Assembly (NCBI RefSeq): GCF_021531255.1
Contig: NZ_JAFBIO010000008.1
Location: forward strand, 1 to 64,000
Source of the DNA: Allofournierella massiliensis
GTDB taxonomy: Bacteria; Bacillota; Clostridia; Oscillospirales; Ruminococcaceae
Reading direction: 5' to 3'
DNA length: 64,000 nt
Shown here: positions 16,770-23,608 of the stretch, piece after piece
Layout of the letters: each line of letters begins with the position of its first letter
Position numbering within the stretch: position 1 is the first letter of the stretch
The notes under the pieces: model-generated
What the model was told of the DNA's origin: nothing
The model's input: only the letters and a program-made list of their open reading frames with translations
The model's database searches: none
Position numbers and translations under genes: made by a program

Positions 16770-18095
16770 ATGGAAAATAAATGGGAATATAATTACGAAA
16801 ATCTCCATACCGATCGCCCCGGCGATACCAGCACCTACTCCACCGATGCCGCCTGCGGATATCAGCCCGCGCCGGTTTCCGCCGGTCCTGCCAGCGGCCC
16901 GGCCGGCGGCGGCCCCGGCGGCCCCGCAGGCCCCCAGAACGGCGAACCCGCCCCTGCGCCTGCTCCCCAGCCCTCCGGGCACAAAAACCACGGCGGCAAG
17001 AAATGGCTGACCCGGGCGCTCTGCCTGGTTCTGGTGGCTGCGGTAGGTTTTGCCGGCGGCGTGGCGGGCTCCCGCTTTGCGGGCGGCTCCAACCGGGTGA
17101 TCTACCAGAGCGTGAACCGGGGCGACGCCTCCTCTTCCGAGGGCAGCGTGCCGGAAGGTGAAGCCATGAACACCAAGCAGGTGGCCAGCCTGGTCGCCCC
17201 CAGCGTGGTGGTCATCACCACCGAGGAAGTGGTCACCAGCAACTACTGGTTCGGCGGCCAATATGTGGAAAGCGGCGCCGGCAGCGGCGTGATCATGACT
17301 GAGGACGGCTATATTCTCACCTGCGCCCACGTGGTCAGCGGCGCTTCCTCCATCACGGTTACCCTGACCGACGGCACCGAGTACCCTGCCACCCTGGTGG
17401 GGGCCGACAGCCAGAGCGACATTGCGGTGATCAAGGTGGAAGCCACCGGCCTGACCCCCGCCGTGATGGGCGACAGCGACGCCCTTGCCGTGGGTGAGGA
17501 CGTGGTGGCCGTGGGCAACCCCCTGGGTGAATTGGGCGGCACCGTTACCAACGGCATTGTCAGCGCCCTGAACCGGGAGATCGAGGTCAACTCCTCCACC
17601 ATGAGCGTGATCCAGACCAACGCGGCAGTCAGCCCCGGCAACTCCGGCGGCGGCCTGTTTAATGCGGCCGGCGAGCTGATCGGCATCGTGAACGCCAAAT
17701 CCACCGGCGATTACGCCGAGGGCCTGGGCTTCGCGATCCCCATCAACACGGCTCTTCCCGTGGCGCAGGATCTGATTGAAAACGGTTATGTCACCGGCCG
17801 GCCCGCCCTGGGCGTGACCGTGCTGACCATCAGCGACGCCCAGACTGCCGCCCAGTACGGCGTGAGCAACTACGGCGTATATATCATTGAAGTCAACGCG
17901 GGCAGCGGTGCCGAGGCGGCCGGGCTGCAGGCGGGCGATATGTTCGTCAGCGTGGACAACACGGTGGTCTCCTCCACTGCGGAGCTCACCGACATCATCA
18001 GCCAGCACCAGGTGGGCGACGTGCTCAGCGTGCAGATCAGCCGCGACCGGCAGCTGCTCACCGTGGACGTGACCCTGGGTGAAAGCGCCTCCTGA
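16770..18095 (+). CDS. htrA: HtrA/DegP-like serine protease with PDZ domain
   Basis: 441 residues. A Pro/Gly/Ala-rich cytoplasmic region of about 75 residues precedes one membrane helix (about 79-100). The S1C protease domain follows with His187 (LTCAHVV), Asp217 (SQSDIAVIKV) and Ser292 (SPGNSGGGLF), then a single C-terminal PDZ domain (from about 340). It is a membrane-anchored quality-control protease acting outside the membrane. It is driven by a promoter with phased TTCACA repeats, probably under a two-component regulator such as the one 1.3 kb away. The ATG is preceded by AAAGGAATG. It ends with a strong hairpin at 18140. Confidence 0.93.
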   Translation: MENKWEYNYENLHTDRPGDTSTYSTDAACGYQPAPVSAGPASGPAGGGPGGPAGPQNGEPAPAPAPQPSGHKNHGGKKWLTRALCLVLVAAVGFAGGVAGSRFAGGSNRVIYQSVNRGDASSSEGSVPEGEAMNTKQVASLVAPSVVVITTEEVVTSNYWFGGQYVESGAGSGVIMTEDGYILTCAHVVSGASSITVTLTDGTEYPATLVGADSQSDIAVIKVEATGLTPAVMGDSDALAVGEDVVAVGNPLGELGGTVTNGIVSALNREIEVNSSTMSVIQTNAAVSPGNSGGGLFNAAGELIGIVNAKSTGDYAEGLGFAIPINTALPVAQDLIENGYVTGRPALGVTVLTISDAQTAAQYGVSNYGVYIIEVNAGSGAEAAGLQAGDMFVSVDNTVVSSTAELTDIISQHQVGDVLSVQISRDRQLLTVDVTLGESAS

Positions 18096-18139
18096 TCTTT
18101 GACATCTTCTCTTTGTTCCCTTTTTTGGTTTGTATGTGC

Positions 18140-18175
18140 AAAGCCCTCCTTCCTCGAACCAGGAAGGAGGGCTTT
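18140..18175. terminator. Hairpin terminator after htrA
   Basis: Perfect 15-bp stem (AAAGCCCTCCTTCCT and its complement) with a 6-nt loop, about 45 bp past the htrA stop. The U-tract is short (TTT), so efficiency is uncertain. Confidence 0.65.
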
Positions 18176-18303
18176 GTGCATATCTTCTCTTCCGGCAGGC
18201 CGGGCCGCTCCCATCTGCCGGCCCGCCCTCCCTTGTTTTCTGCCTGTCCCTGCCAAAAATTGCCGATTGTGACAAAATCACGGAAAACCTTCCCCATTTG
18301 GGG

Positions 18304-18350
18304 TATACTGTAGCCATAGCAAGAATCCTCCGGGCCGGAAACCCGGAGCT
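18304..18350 (+). promoter_or_regulatory. trxA promoter -10 and leader hairpin
   Basis: TATACT at 18304-18309 is followed by a leader containing the hairpin CTCCGGG/CCCGGAG (18328-18349) just before the AAAGGAG ribosome site. No clear -35 is present. GTGACAAAATCAC upstream (18269-18281) is a short dyad that could be an operator. Confidence 0.45.
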
Positions 18351-18371
18351 ACGATAAGAAAGGAGCCCTTT

Positions 18372-18692
18372 ATGTCTGCCATTCAACTGAACGCCGATAC
18401 CTTCCGTACCCAGGTGCTGGAGCAAAAGCAGCCCGCCCTGGTGGAATTCATGGCCCCCTGGTGTGTGTACTGCCGCCGGATCGGCCCCGCCTTTGACAAG
18501 ATCGCCCAGGAAAAGGGCCCTGGCCTGCTGGTGGGCAAGCTGGATATTGACGACCAGCCCCAGCTGGCCGACCGCTACCAGGTAGAAGTGGTGCCCACCC
18601 TGCTCTTCTTCAAGGACGGCGAGCCCGTGGGCCGGATCGTGGCCCCCGACTCCAAGGCCAAGATCGACGCATTCCTGGAACAATACCTGTAA
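18372..18692 (+). CDS. trxA: Thioredoxin
   Basis: 106 residues, standard thioredoxin fold. The active site is APWCVYCRR with Cys31 and Cys34; the usual WCGPC dipeptide Gly-Pro is replaced by Val-Tyr. The cis-Pro loop (EVVPTLLFF) is present. Cytoplasmic dithiol reductant. It is followed 18 bp later by trxB, its reductase, so the two form an operon. The non-canonical CVYC dipeptide may shift the redox potential (inference) but is seen in anaerobe thioredoxins. Confidence 0.95.
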   Translation: MSAIQLNADTFRTQVLEQKQPALVEFMAPWCVYCRRIGPAFDKIAQEKGPGLLVGKLDIDDQPQLADRYQVEVVPTLLFFKDGEPVGRIVAPDSKAKIDAFLEQYL

Positions 18693-18710
18693 AGAAAGGA
18701 GACTACCCGA

Positions 18711-19643
18711 ATGGACAAGATCCATGACGTCCTGATTCTGGGCGGCGGCCCCGGCGGATACACCGCGGCCCTCTACTGCGCCCGGGCCGGGCTGGACACC
18801 CTGGTGGTGGAAAAACTTTCGGCGGGCGGCCAGATGGCCCTGACCCAGCAGATCGACAACTACCCCGGCTTTGAGGAAGGGATCGACGGATTTACCCTGG
18901 GCGAAAGGATGCGGCAGGGGGCCGAACGCTTCGGCGCCCGCACCCTGCTGGCCGAGGCCCATTCGGCGGAACTGACCGGCCCGGTCAAAAAAATCCACAC
19001 CAGCGAGGGCACACTGCAGGCCCGGGCGGTCATCCTGGCCACCGGGGCCGGGGCCCGGCCTCTGGGCCTTGAGCGGGAGGACGAATTCACCGGCCGGGGG
19101 CTCTACTACTGCGCCGCCTGCGACGGCATGGCCTGCCGGGGCAAAACGGTCGTGGTGGTGGGCGGCGGCAATACCGCCGCGGCGGACGCGCTGCTTCTGA
19201 GCCGACTGTGTGAGAAGGTCATCCTAGTGCACCGGCGCGGCACCCTGAAAGCCACCAAAATCTACCACGAGCCCCTCTTCAAGGCCCCCAACCTGGAATT
19301 CCACTGGAACAGCCAGGTCACCGCCCTGCTGGGTGAGGGCCGGCTGAGCGGGGTGGAGATCCGCCAGAATGAAACCGGCAAGATCACCCGCCTGGACTGC
19401 GCCGGTATTTTTGTAAGCATCGGCCGTTCTCCCGCCACCGAGCTCTTCCGGGGCCAGCTGGAACTGGACGAGGGCGGCTATATCCAGGCGGATGAGACCA
19501 CCCGCACCAGTCTGCCCGGCGTTTTTGCCGTGGGCGATGTGCGCACCAAGGCGGTGCGGCAGGTGGTGACCGCGGTGGGCGACGGCGCCGCCGCCAGCCA
19601 CTTTGCCGAGGAATACCTGGCCGGCCTGGACGCTTCCCATTGA
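18711..19643 (+). CDS. trxB: Thioredoxin reductase
   Basis: 310 residues. FAD-binding GGGPGGYTAALYCARAG at the N-terminus, redox pair CAACDG (Cys134 and Cys137), NAD(P)H-binding VVVGGGNTAAADA and the C-terminal FAD motif GVFAVGDVRTKAVRQVVTAVGDG. This is the low-molecular-weight class. It reduces the thioredoxin encoded 18 bp upstream. Whether it takes NADPH or reduced ferredoxin/F420-like donors is not decidable by eye. A terminator-like hairpin lies 80 bp downstream, directly before the ECF sigma gene. Confidence 0.95.
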   Translation: MDKIHDVLILGGGPGGYTAALYCARAGLDTLVVEKLSAGGQMALTQQIDNYPGFEEGIDGFTLGERMRQGAERFGARTLLAEAHSAELTGPVKKIHTSEGTLQARAVILATGAGARPLGLEREDEFTGRGLYYCAACDGMACRGKTVVVVGGGNTAAADALLLSRLCEKVILVHRRGTLKATKIYHEPLFKAPNLEFHWNSQVTALLGEGRLSGVEIRQNETGKITRLDCAGIFVSIGRSPATELFRGQLELDEGGYIQADETTRTSLPGVFAVGDVRTKAVRQVVTAVGDGAAASHFAEEYLAGLDASH

Positions 19644-19723
19644 GCCGGCCCCTCCCTGCACTTTTCTCTTTGCCTTTTTCTTTGAACAGGATACGAACGA
19701 ATCCCCCTTTTCCCCCTCTTTTC

Positions 19724-19763
19724 CGGCGGGGCTGTCACCTTTTGGGCAGCCCCGCCGTCTTTT
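19724..19763 (+). terminator. Terminator/attenuator between trxB and the ECF sigma gene
   Basis: Perfect 11-bp stem, 12-nt loop, then TCTTTT. Only 8 nt separate the T-run from the AAAGGAG ribosome site of the sigma gene. That leaves no room for a promoter after it, so the sigma gene must be read through it. Confidence 0.8.
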
Positions 19764-19784
19764 GTGCAAGAAAGGAGAATCGCC

Positions 19785-20297
19785 ATGGACACCTTACTCA
19801 AAAAAGCCCGTGAGGGGGATGCCGGCGCCTTCACCGCCCTGATGCAGGCCCAGGAACAGAACCTTTGGCGGGCCGCCCGGGCCATCCTGAAAAACGACGC
19901 CGACGCGGCGGACGCTTTGCAGGATACGGCCCTGCGGGCCTGGCAGCGGATGGGGGAAGTACGGGAGGATACCTCCTTCAAGGCCTGGATCACCCGGATC
20001 CTGGTAAACCGATGCTGCGACATCCTGCGGGGCAAAAAGCGGCTGGTCTCCCTGGAAGCCCTGCCGGAACAGGGGCAGGAAGAGGACCGGGACCTGAGCC
20101 TGGATGTGCGGTCGGTGCTGGCCGCCCTGGCCGAAAATGACCGGCTGATCCTGACCCTGTTTTACCTGGATGATCTTTCGGTCCGCCAGATCGCCTTTGT
20201 GCTGGACCTGAAAGAATCCGCCGTGCGCACCCGGCTGACCCGTGCCCGGGAACGCTTTCGCCGTCAATACGCATCCTGCAAGGAGGTACCCGTATGA
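19785..20297 (+). CDS. ECF-type sigma-70 factor
   Basis: 170 residues from ATG 19785 (AAAGGAG 8 nt upstream). It has region 2 (AFTALMQAQEQNLWRAARAILKNDADAADALQDTALRAW, with the DALQD core) and region 4 (DRLILTLFYLDDLSVRQIAFVLDLKESAVRTRLTRARERF), with no sigma regions 1 or 3. Its stop overlaps the next ATG by 4 bp, coupling it to a DUF4179 membrane protein that is probably its anti-sigma factor. Upstream lies a hairpin that could attenuate transcription. Target promoters are unknown. Confidence 0.93.
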   Translation: MDTLLKKAREGDAGAFTALMQAQEQNLWRAARAILKNDADAADALQDTALRAWQRMGEVREDTSFKAWITRILVNRCCDILRGKKRLVSLEALPEQGQEEDRDLSLDVRSVLAALAENDRLILTLFYLDDLSVRQIAFVLDLKESAVRTRLTRARERFRRQYASCKEVPV

Positions 20298-21733
20298 ACA
20301 TCCAGAGAAATGACCCGGAAACCCGTGAACTGAAGCAGCTGCTGGACACCCCCGAACCGGAATGGGTGCGGAAAAGAATGTCCCAGGTATACGCCTCCCT
20401 GCCTCCCCGGCAGGAATCGGCCCCTCCCCTTCGCCGTGCCCGCCGGGCCGGGCGCACCCTGCTCATTGCCGCCGCCCTGGGCTGCTGCCTCTCCCTCTCG
20501 GCCCTGGCCGCCAGTGGGGAGCTGGGCAGGATGACCCAGAACCTGATCGGCTTTTTCCATGGGGATAGCGCCGAGAGCCAGTCCACCACCTACCAGCCCA
20601 TGACCGCCCTGCTGGAAGCCCACAGCCTGCAGGTGGGCCAGGCGCAAAGCCAGAACGGGCTGACCGTGCGGGTGGATGAGATCTCGGTGGACCACAACTT
20701 CATCAACGTCTTTTCCACCTTCACCTCCGAAACGCCCTTTGCCATGGATGAAAACCTGCCTGATCGGCTCTCCTCTGGCCTGAACAGCCAGTTCTCCTTT
20801 ATGGTGGACGGGCAGGAAGTCACCGACACGGTCTATTCCTCCGACCTGACCCAGGGCTACCTGGTGGACGAACACACCTACAAGGCCGCCCAGAGGTTTG
20901 TGGCCTCCCAGCCCCTGCCCGACACCTTTACCCTGGAACTGTGCAGCCCCCGGTATTATGGTGAAGAGGAGGAGCACCTGGGCAATTTCATGGGGGGCAC
21001 CGGTCAGTGGGATTTCACCATCCCGGTGGACATTTCCGACCTGGGCCAAAAGGAGATCCCGGCCCAGACCCTGACCTTCGGTTCCGGCAAGCTGGAACTG
21101 AGCCAGTTCAGCGCCTCCGCCCTGGGTACCGTGGCCCGCTTTGAACAGCCCCAGGCCGAGCAGGGCCCCATGCCGGAAAACGCCGGCCCTGCCCAGGGGT
21201 ATCTCTGGGCGGATCAGATCATCCTGCGGGATGACCAGGGCAGCTACCTGCAGCCCGTGCCCCTGCAGGGGTATTCCTCCGTCGGCACCTATGCCTCTGA
21301 GTATGTGGGCCTTTCCGAGGAAGCCTCCGCCATCACCTTCCTGCCCTATACCCTGGAGGGAACTTCCCGCACGGAAACCGCTCCTTTGGAGGAGGGCAGC
21401 AAGCTGGCCACCAACTCCCTCAGCGGCTATACCATCCGGAGCGTCTCCAACACCCAGAATGGCCTGACCCTGACCCTGGAACCCTATGGCCCCCTGCCCC
21501 GCCTTGGCAGCCATGCCCTGGAACTGTGGCCCTGCGACAGCCAGGGCAATCGGTTGGAACTGCCCCGCTGCCTGATGGAATCCACCGTGGACCGGACCAC
21601 CGGCCTGGTGAGCTACACCCTTTCTTACTATGAGCCCTTTGAGGGCTGGGAGCAGATCTCTCAGCTGGCCTTCCTCCATGAGGGCACCCTCACTTTGCAG
21701 GAGGACGAAGCCGTAACCCTTCCCCTTGGCTGA
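20294..21733 (+). CDS. DUF4179-type membrane protein, probable anti-sigma factor
   Basis: 479 residues. A cytoplasmic N-terminus of about 50 residues (likely sigma-binding) is followed by one membrane helix (about 52-72, LLIAAALGCCLSLSALAA) and a large extracytoplasmic beta-rich domain with a VDEISVDHNFINVF-type motif. The gene architecture (ATGA overlap with an ECF sigma gene) is the classic sigma/anti-sigma arrangement. The anti-sigma role is inferred from context. The ligand is unknown. A second, shorter homologous pair occurs at 30.3-31.9 kb. Confidence 0.75.
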   Translation: MNIQRNDPETRELKQLLDTPEPEWVRKRMSQVYASLPPRQESAPPLRRARRAGRTLLIAAALGCCLSLSALAASGELGRMTQNLIGFFHGDSAESQSTTYQPMTALLEAHSLQVGQAQSQNGLTVRVDEISVDHNFINVFSTFTSETPFAMDENLPDRLSSGLNSQFSFMVDGQEVTDTVYSSDLTQGYLVDEHTYKAAQRFVASQPLPDTFTLELCSPRYYGEEEEHLGNFMGGTGQWDFTIPVDISDLGQKEIPAQTLTFGSGKLELSQFSASALGTVARFEQPQAEQGPMPENAGPAQGYLWADQIILRDDQGSYLQPVPLQGYSSVGTYASEYVGLSEEASAITFLPYTLEGTSRTETAPLEEGSKLATNSLSGYTIRSVSNTQNGLTLTLEPYGPLPRLGSHALELWPCDSQGNRLELPRCLMESTVDRTTGLVSYTLSYYEPFEGWEQISQLAFLHEGTLTLQEDEAVTLPLG

Positions 21734-21757
21734 TTGGCATATCCCCCATCCCATCTT

Positions 21758-21800
21758 CCGCCGGGCGTTTCCCCAAAAAGAAACGCCCGGCGGACTTTTT
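21758..21800 (+). terminator. Terminator after the sigma/anti-sigma operon
   Basis: 14-bp perfect stem (CCGCCGGGCGTTTC and complement), 8-nt loop, then ACTTTTTG. Confidence 0.92.
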
Positions 21801-21855
21801 GTACCTCTTTTCCTATTCTTTTCCCCGCGGCTGACACTTCCCGCCTGTTTTTTTC

Positions 21856-21885
21856 TTGACAGGCTTCCGGCTTCCATTCTATACT
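21856..21885 (+). promoter_or_regulatory. Sigma-A promoter for the BTAD regulator gene
   Basis: TTGACA at 21856-21861 and TATACT at 21880-21885 with an 18-bp spacer, about 95 bp before the start codon. Confidence 0.8.
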
Positions 21886-21979
21886 AAAATTACTATTTTA
21901 CATTTTTTATCCACCGGTTTTTGCGGGGCAAAATAATCATTCAGCCCCCTGCCGCATAGGGGGAAGAAAGGTAATCGCT

Positions 21980-23188
21980 ATGTACGAAATGAAGCTTCGC
22001 GTCACCATGCTGGGGGAATTCTGCCCGGTCTGGCGCCGCCGCCCGCTGGACCTGGAAAATGCCGGCGCCAAAGTGCTGATGGTTTGGCAGGCCCTTCTGT
22101 ACGCCGGGGATCAGGGCGTATCCCGGGATGATCTGCAGATGCGGCTGTACGGCCATATGGACAGCGAAACCGCCAACAGCCTTCGGGCCCTGGTGTTCCG
22201 CCTCCGTCGTTTTCTCACCAGCCGGGGGCTGGACGGCAACCGGAATGTGCGGGTGCGGGGCGGAGTTTACATGTGGGTGGGGCCAAAGCCTTTGGTGGAT
22301 GCCCACCGCTTTGCCCAGGCTGCCGAAAAAATCCGGGATTGCGATACCCCCCGCCGGGTGGAGGATACCGCCCGGGCCGCCGCCCTGTACACCGGCCGGC
22401 TCCTGCCGGACAGCACCGACCCGGTGATCCAGGCCGAGGCCGACCGGCTGGAAAAGCTGTATCTTCAGTGCCTGCGGGTCCTGATCCCCATTTTCCGGCG
22501 GGAAAACCGGCTGGAAGAACTGCTGGAACTGGCCAGCAAGGCCGCCTGCCTGCTGCCCTGCCAGGAGGAATGGACCCTTTGCCGGCTGGATTGCCTCATT
22601 GCCATGGGCCGCTGTGAAGAGGCCATGCAGATTTACCAGGAGGCGGTTTCCCGGCTGGCCAGCGAGCAGGGTGTTGCCCCTTCCGACGCCATGATCGGCC
22701 GGTTTAAGGAGCTGAGCACCAAGCTCCGCTTTACCCCCAGCGGCCTGACCGCCGTGCAGGCCGACCTGTGGGAGCACGCCATCTCCACCAGCTATTTCTG
22801 CAGCTATCCCGGCTTTGTGGATTGCTATCGCCTGGCCACCCGGGGCCTCGCCCGGGAAAAGAATACCGGTTTCCTGATGCTTTGCACCCTCACCGACGTG
22901 GCGGGCGCTCCCCTGGAAAAAAGCCCCCGGCAGGAAGCCTCTTCCGAAGCGCTGAAATTCAGCATCGGGCAATCCTTGCGGGGCAGCGATGTATACACCT
23001 GCTACAGCCCCAACCAGTACCTCATTCTGCTGATGGGCCTTCAGCAGCAGGACTGCGACCGGGTAGCCCGGCGCATTCGGGACACCTTCTCGGAACAGAG
23101 CGCCTCCTGGGGCTGCCGGCTGAAATTCGAAACCGCCCAGGCCACCGCCCCTCTGACCCTGCCCCACAGCCAGACCAAGGCCCCCTGA
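21980..23188 (+). CDS. BTAD-domain transcriptional regulator with GGDEF-like C-terminus
   Basis: 402 residues. An OmpR-like winged helix with SARP/BTAD features occupies about 1-95 (GVSRDDLQMRLYGHMDSETANSLRALVFRLRRFL). A BTAD/TPR region follows (about 105-250: YTGRLLPD...EADRLEKLYLQCLRVL). The last 130 residues resemble a diguanylate-cyclase-type fold: the segment SLRGSDVYTCYSPNQYLILLMG occupies the place of RxxDxxaRyGGDEFxvlL, but the GGDEF signature is lost, so it cannot be catalytic. Such proteins probably act as ligand-sensing activators. No obvious target operon is adjacent. GAAAGG precedes the ATG. A consensus promoter is at 21856. Confidence 0.75.
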   Translation: MYEMKLRVTMLGEFCPVWRRRPLDLENAGAKVLMVWQALLYAGDQGVSRDDLQMRLYGHMDSETANSLRALVFRLRRFLTSRGLDGNRNVRVRGGVYMWVGPKPLVDAHRFAQAAEKIRDCDTPRRVEDTARAAALYTGRLLPDSTDPVIQAEADRLEKLYLQCLRVLIPIFRRENRLEELLELASKAACLLPCQEEWTLCRLDCLIAMGRCEEAMQIYQEAVSRLASEQGVAPSDAMIGRFKELSTKLRFTPSGLTAVQADLWEHAISTSYFCSYPGFVDCYRLATRGLAREKNTGFLMLCTLTDVAGAPLEKSPRQEASSEALKFSIGQSLRGSDVYTCYSPNQYLILLMGLQQQDCDRVARRIRDTFSEQSASWGCRLKFETAQATAPLTLPHSQTKAP

Positions 23189-23302
23189 ACCCCTTTTTCC
23201 GGCATTCCAATCGGCAGATTTTTGGCGTGGGCAGGCTCATTCACCCCGCAAAATGGCAAATTGTGGGTTTTGTTGGATTTTAAAGATTATTTTCCCCAAA
23301 AG

Positions 23303-23359
23303 TTGTTAATATTTTAATTAACAAACCCGTTGCAATTTCCTGAGGCCCTGTGTTATACT
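23303..23359 (+). promoter_or_regulatory. Promoter of candidate small RNA with Rex-like dyad
   Basis: TTGCAA at 23330-23335 and TATACT at 23354-23359 (18-bp spacer). Immediately upstream is a perfect dyad, TTGTTAAT at 23303-23310 and ATTAACAA at 23317-23324. The half-sites match Rex, but the spacing is 4 bp longer than the usual Rex box. Confidence 0.6.
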
Positions 23360-23365
23360 TTTTCT

Positions 23366-23510
23366 TGCTAAGGATGTGCGTGTTCCGGCTTGCCGTTGAA
23401 CCCGTCCCTGGCCGGTTCCTGCCATGGCAGGCCACTGAATTTGCTATCTCCTTACCCTTTTTCTTTTTTCTTTGAAAAAGCCGCCGATTTCTCGGCGGCT
23501 TTTTCATTTT
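23366..23510 (+). ncRNA. Candidate small RNA (about 145 nt), no coding potential
   Basis: Bounded by a good promoter and a perfect terminator (23475-23504) and separated from the next gene by that terminator. It carries a short hairpin (CCTGCC/GGCAGG near 23420), then an unstructured CU-rich stretch including ATCTCCTTACCC, complementary to Shine-Dalgarno sequences. No start codon with a ribosome site lies inside. It does not resemble 6S, SRP or tmRNA. Expression is inferred. Confidence 0.5.
23475..23504 (+). terminator. Terminator ending the 23.4-kb RNA unit
   Basis: Perfect 13-bp stem (AAAAAGCCGCCGA and complement) with a 4-nt loop and a T-rich tail. Confidence 0.9.
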
Positions 23511-23542
23511 TTATTTTTTTCTCTTTCCCCGCCGGGGGATTG

Positions 23543-23551
23543 TGGTACAAT
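23543..23551 (+). promoter_or_regulatory. Extended -10 promoter for the AAA+ gene
   Basis: TGGTACAAT, 58 bp before the ATG, directly after the preceding terminator. Confidence 0.6.
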
Positions 23552-23608
23552 CTTAGAAAAGCCAAGTTGATTCGGCGGCTCTTTTGCCGCCTTACAGGAG
23601 GAAAGCCC

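Noticed and set aside
16647-18998. Open frame of about 780 codons opposite htrA and trxAB
   Set aside because: Shadow of verified genes; composition is His/Gly-rich as expected for antisense of GC-rich coding DNA.
23303-23324. Canonical Rex box
   Set aside because: Half-sites match, but the spacer is 8 rather than 4 bp, so it was listed only as Rex-like.
23366-23510. Could be 6S, SRP (scRNA) or tmRNA
   Set aside because: Too short for tmRNA and 6S; the conserved SRP loop (GGAAGCAGC-type) is absent.
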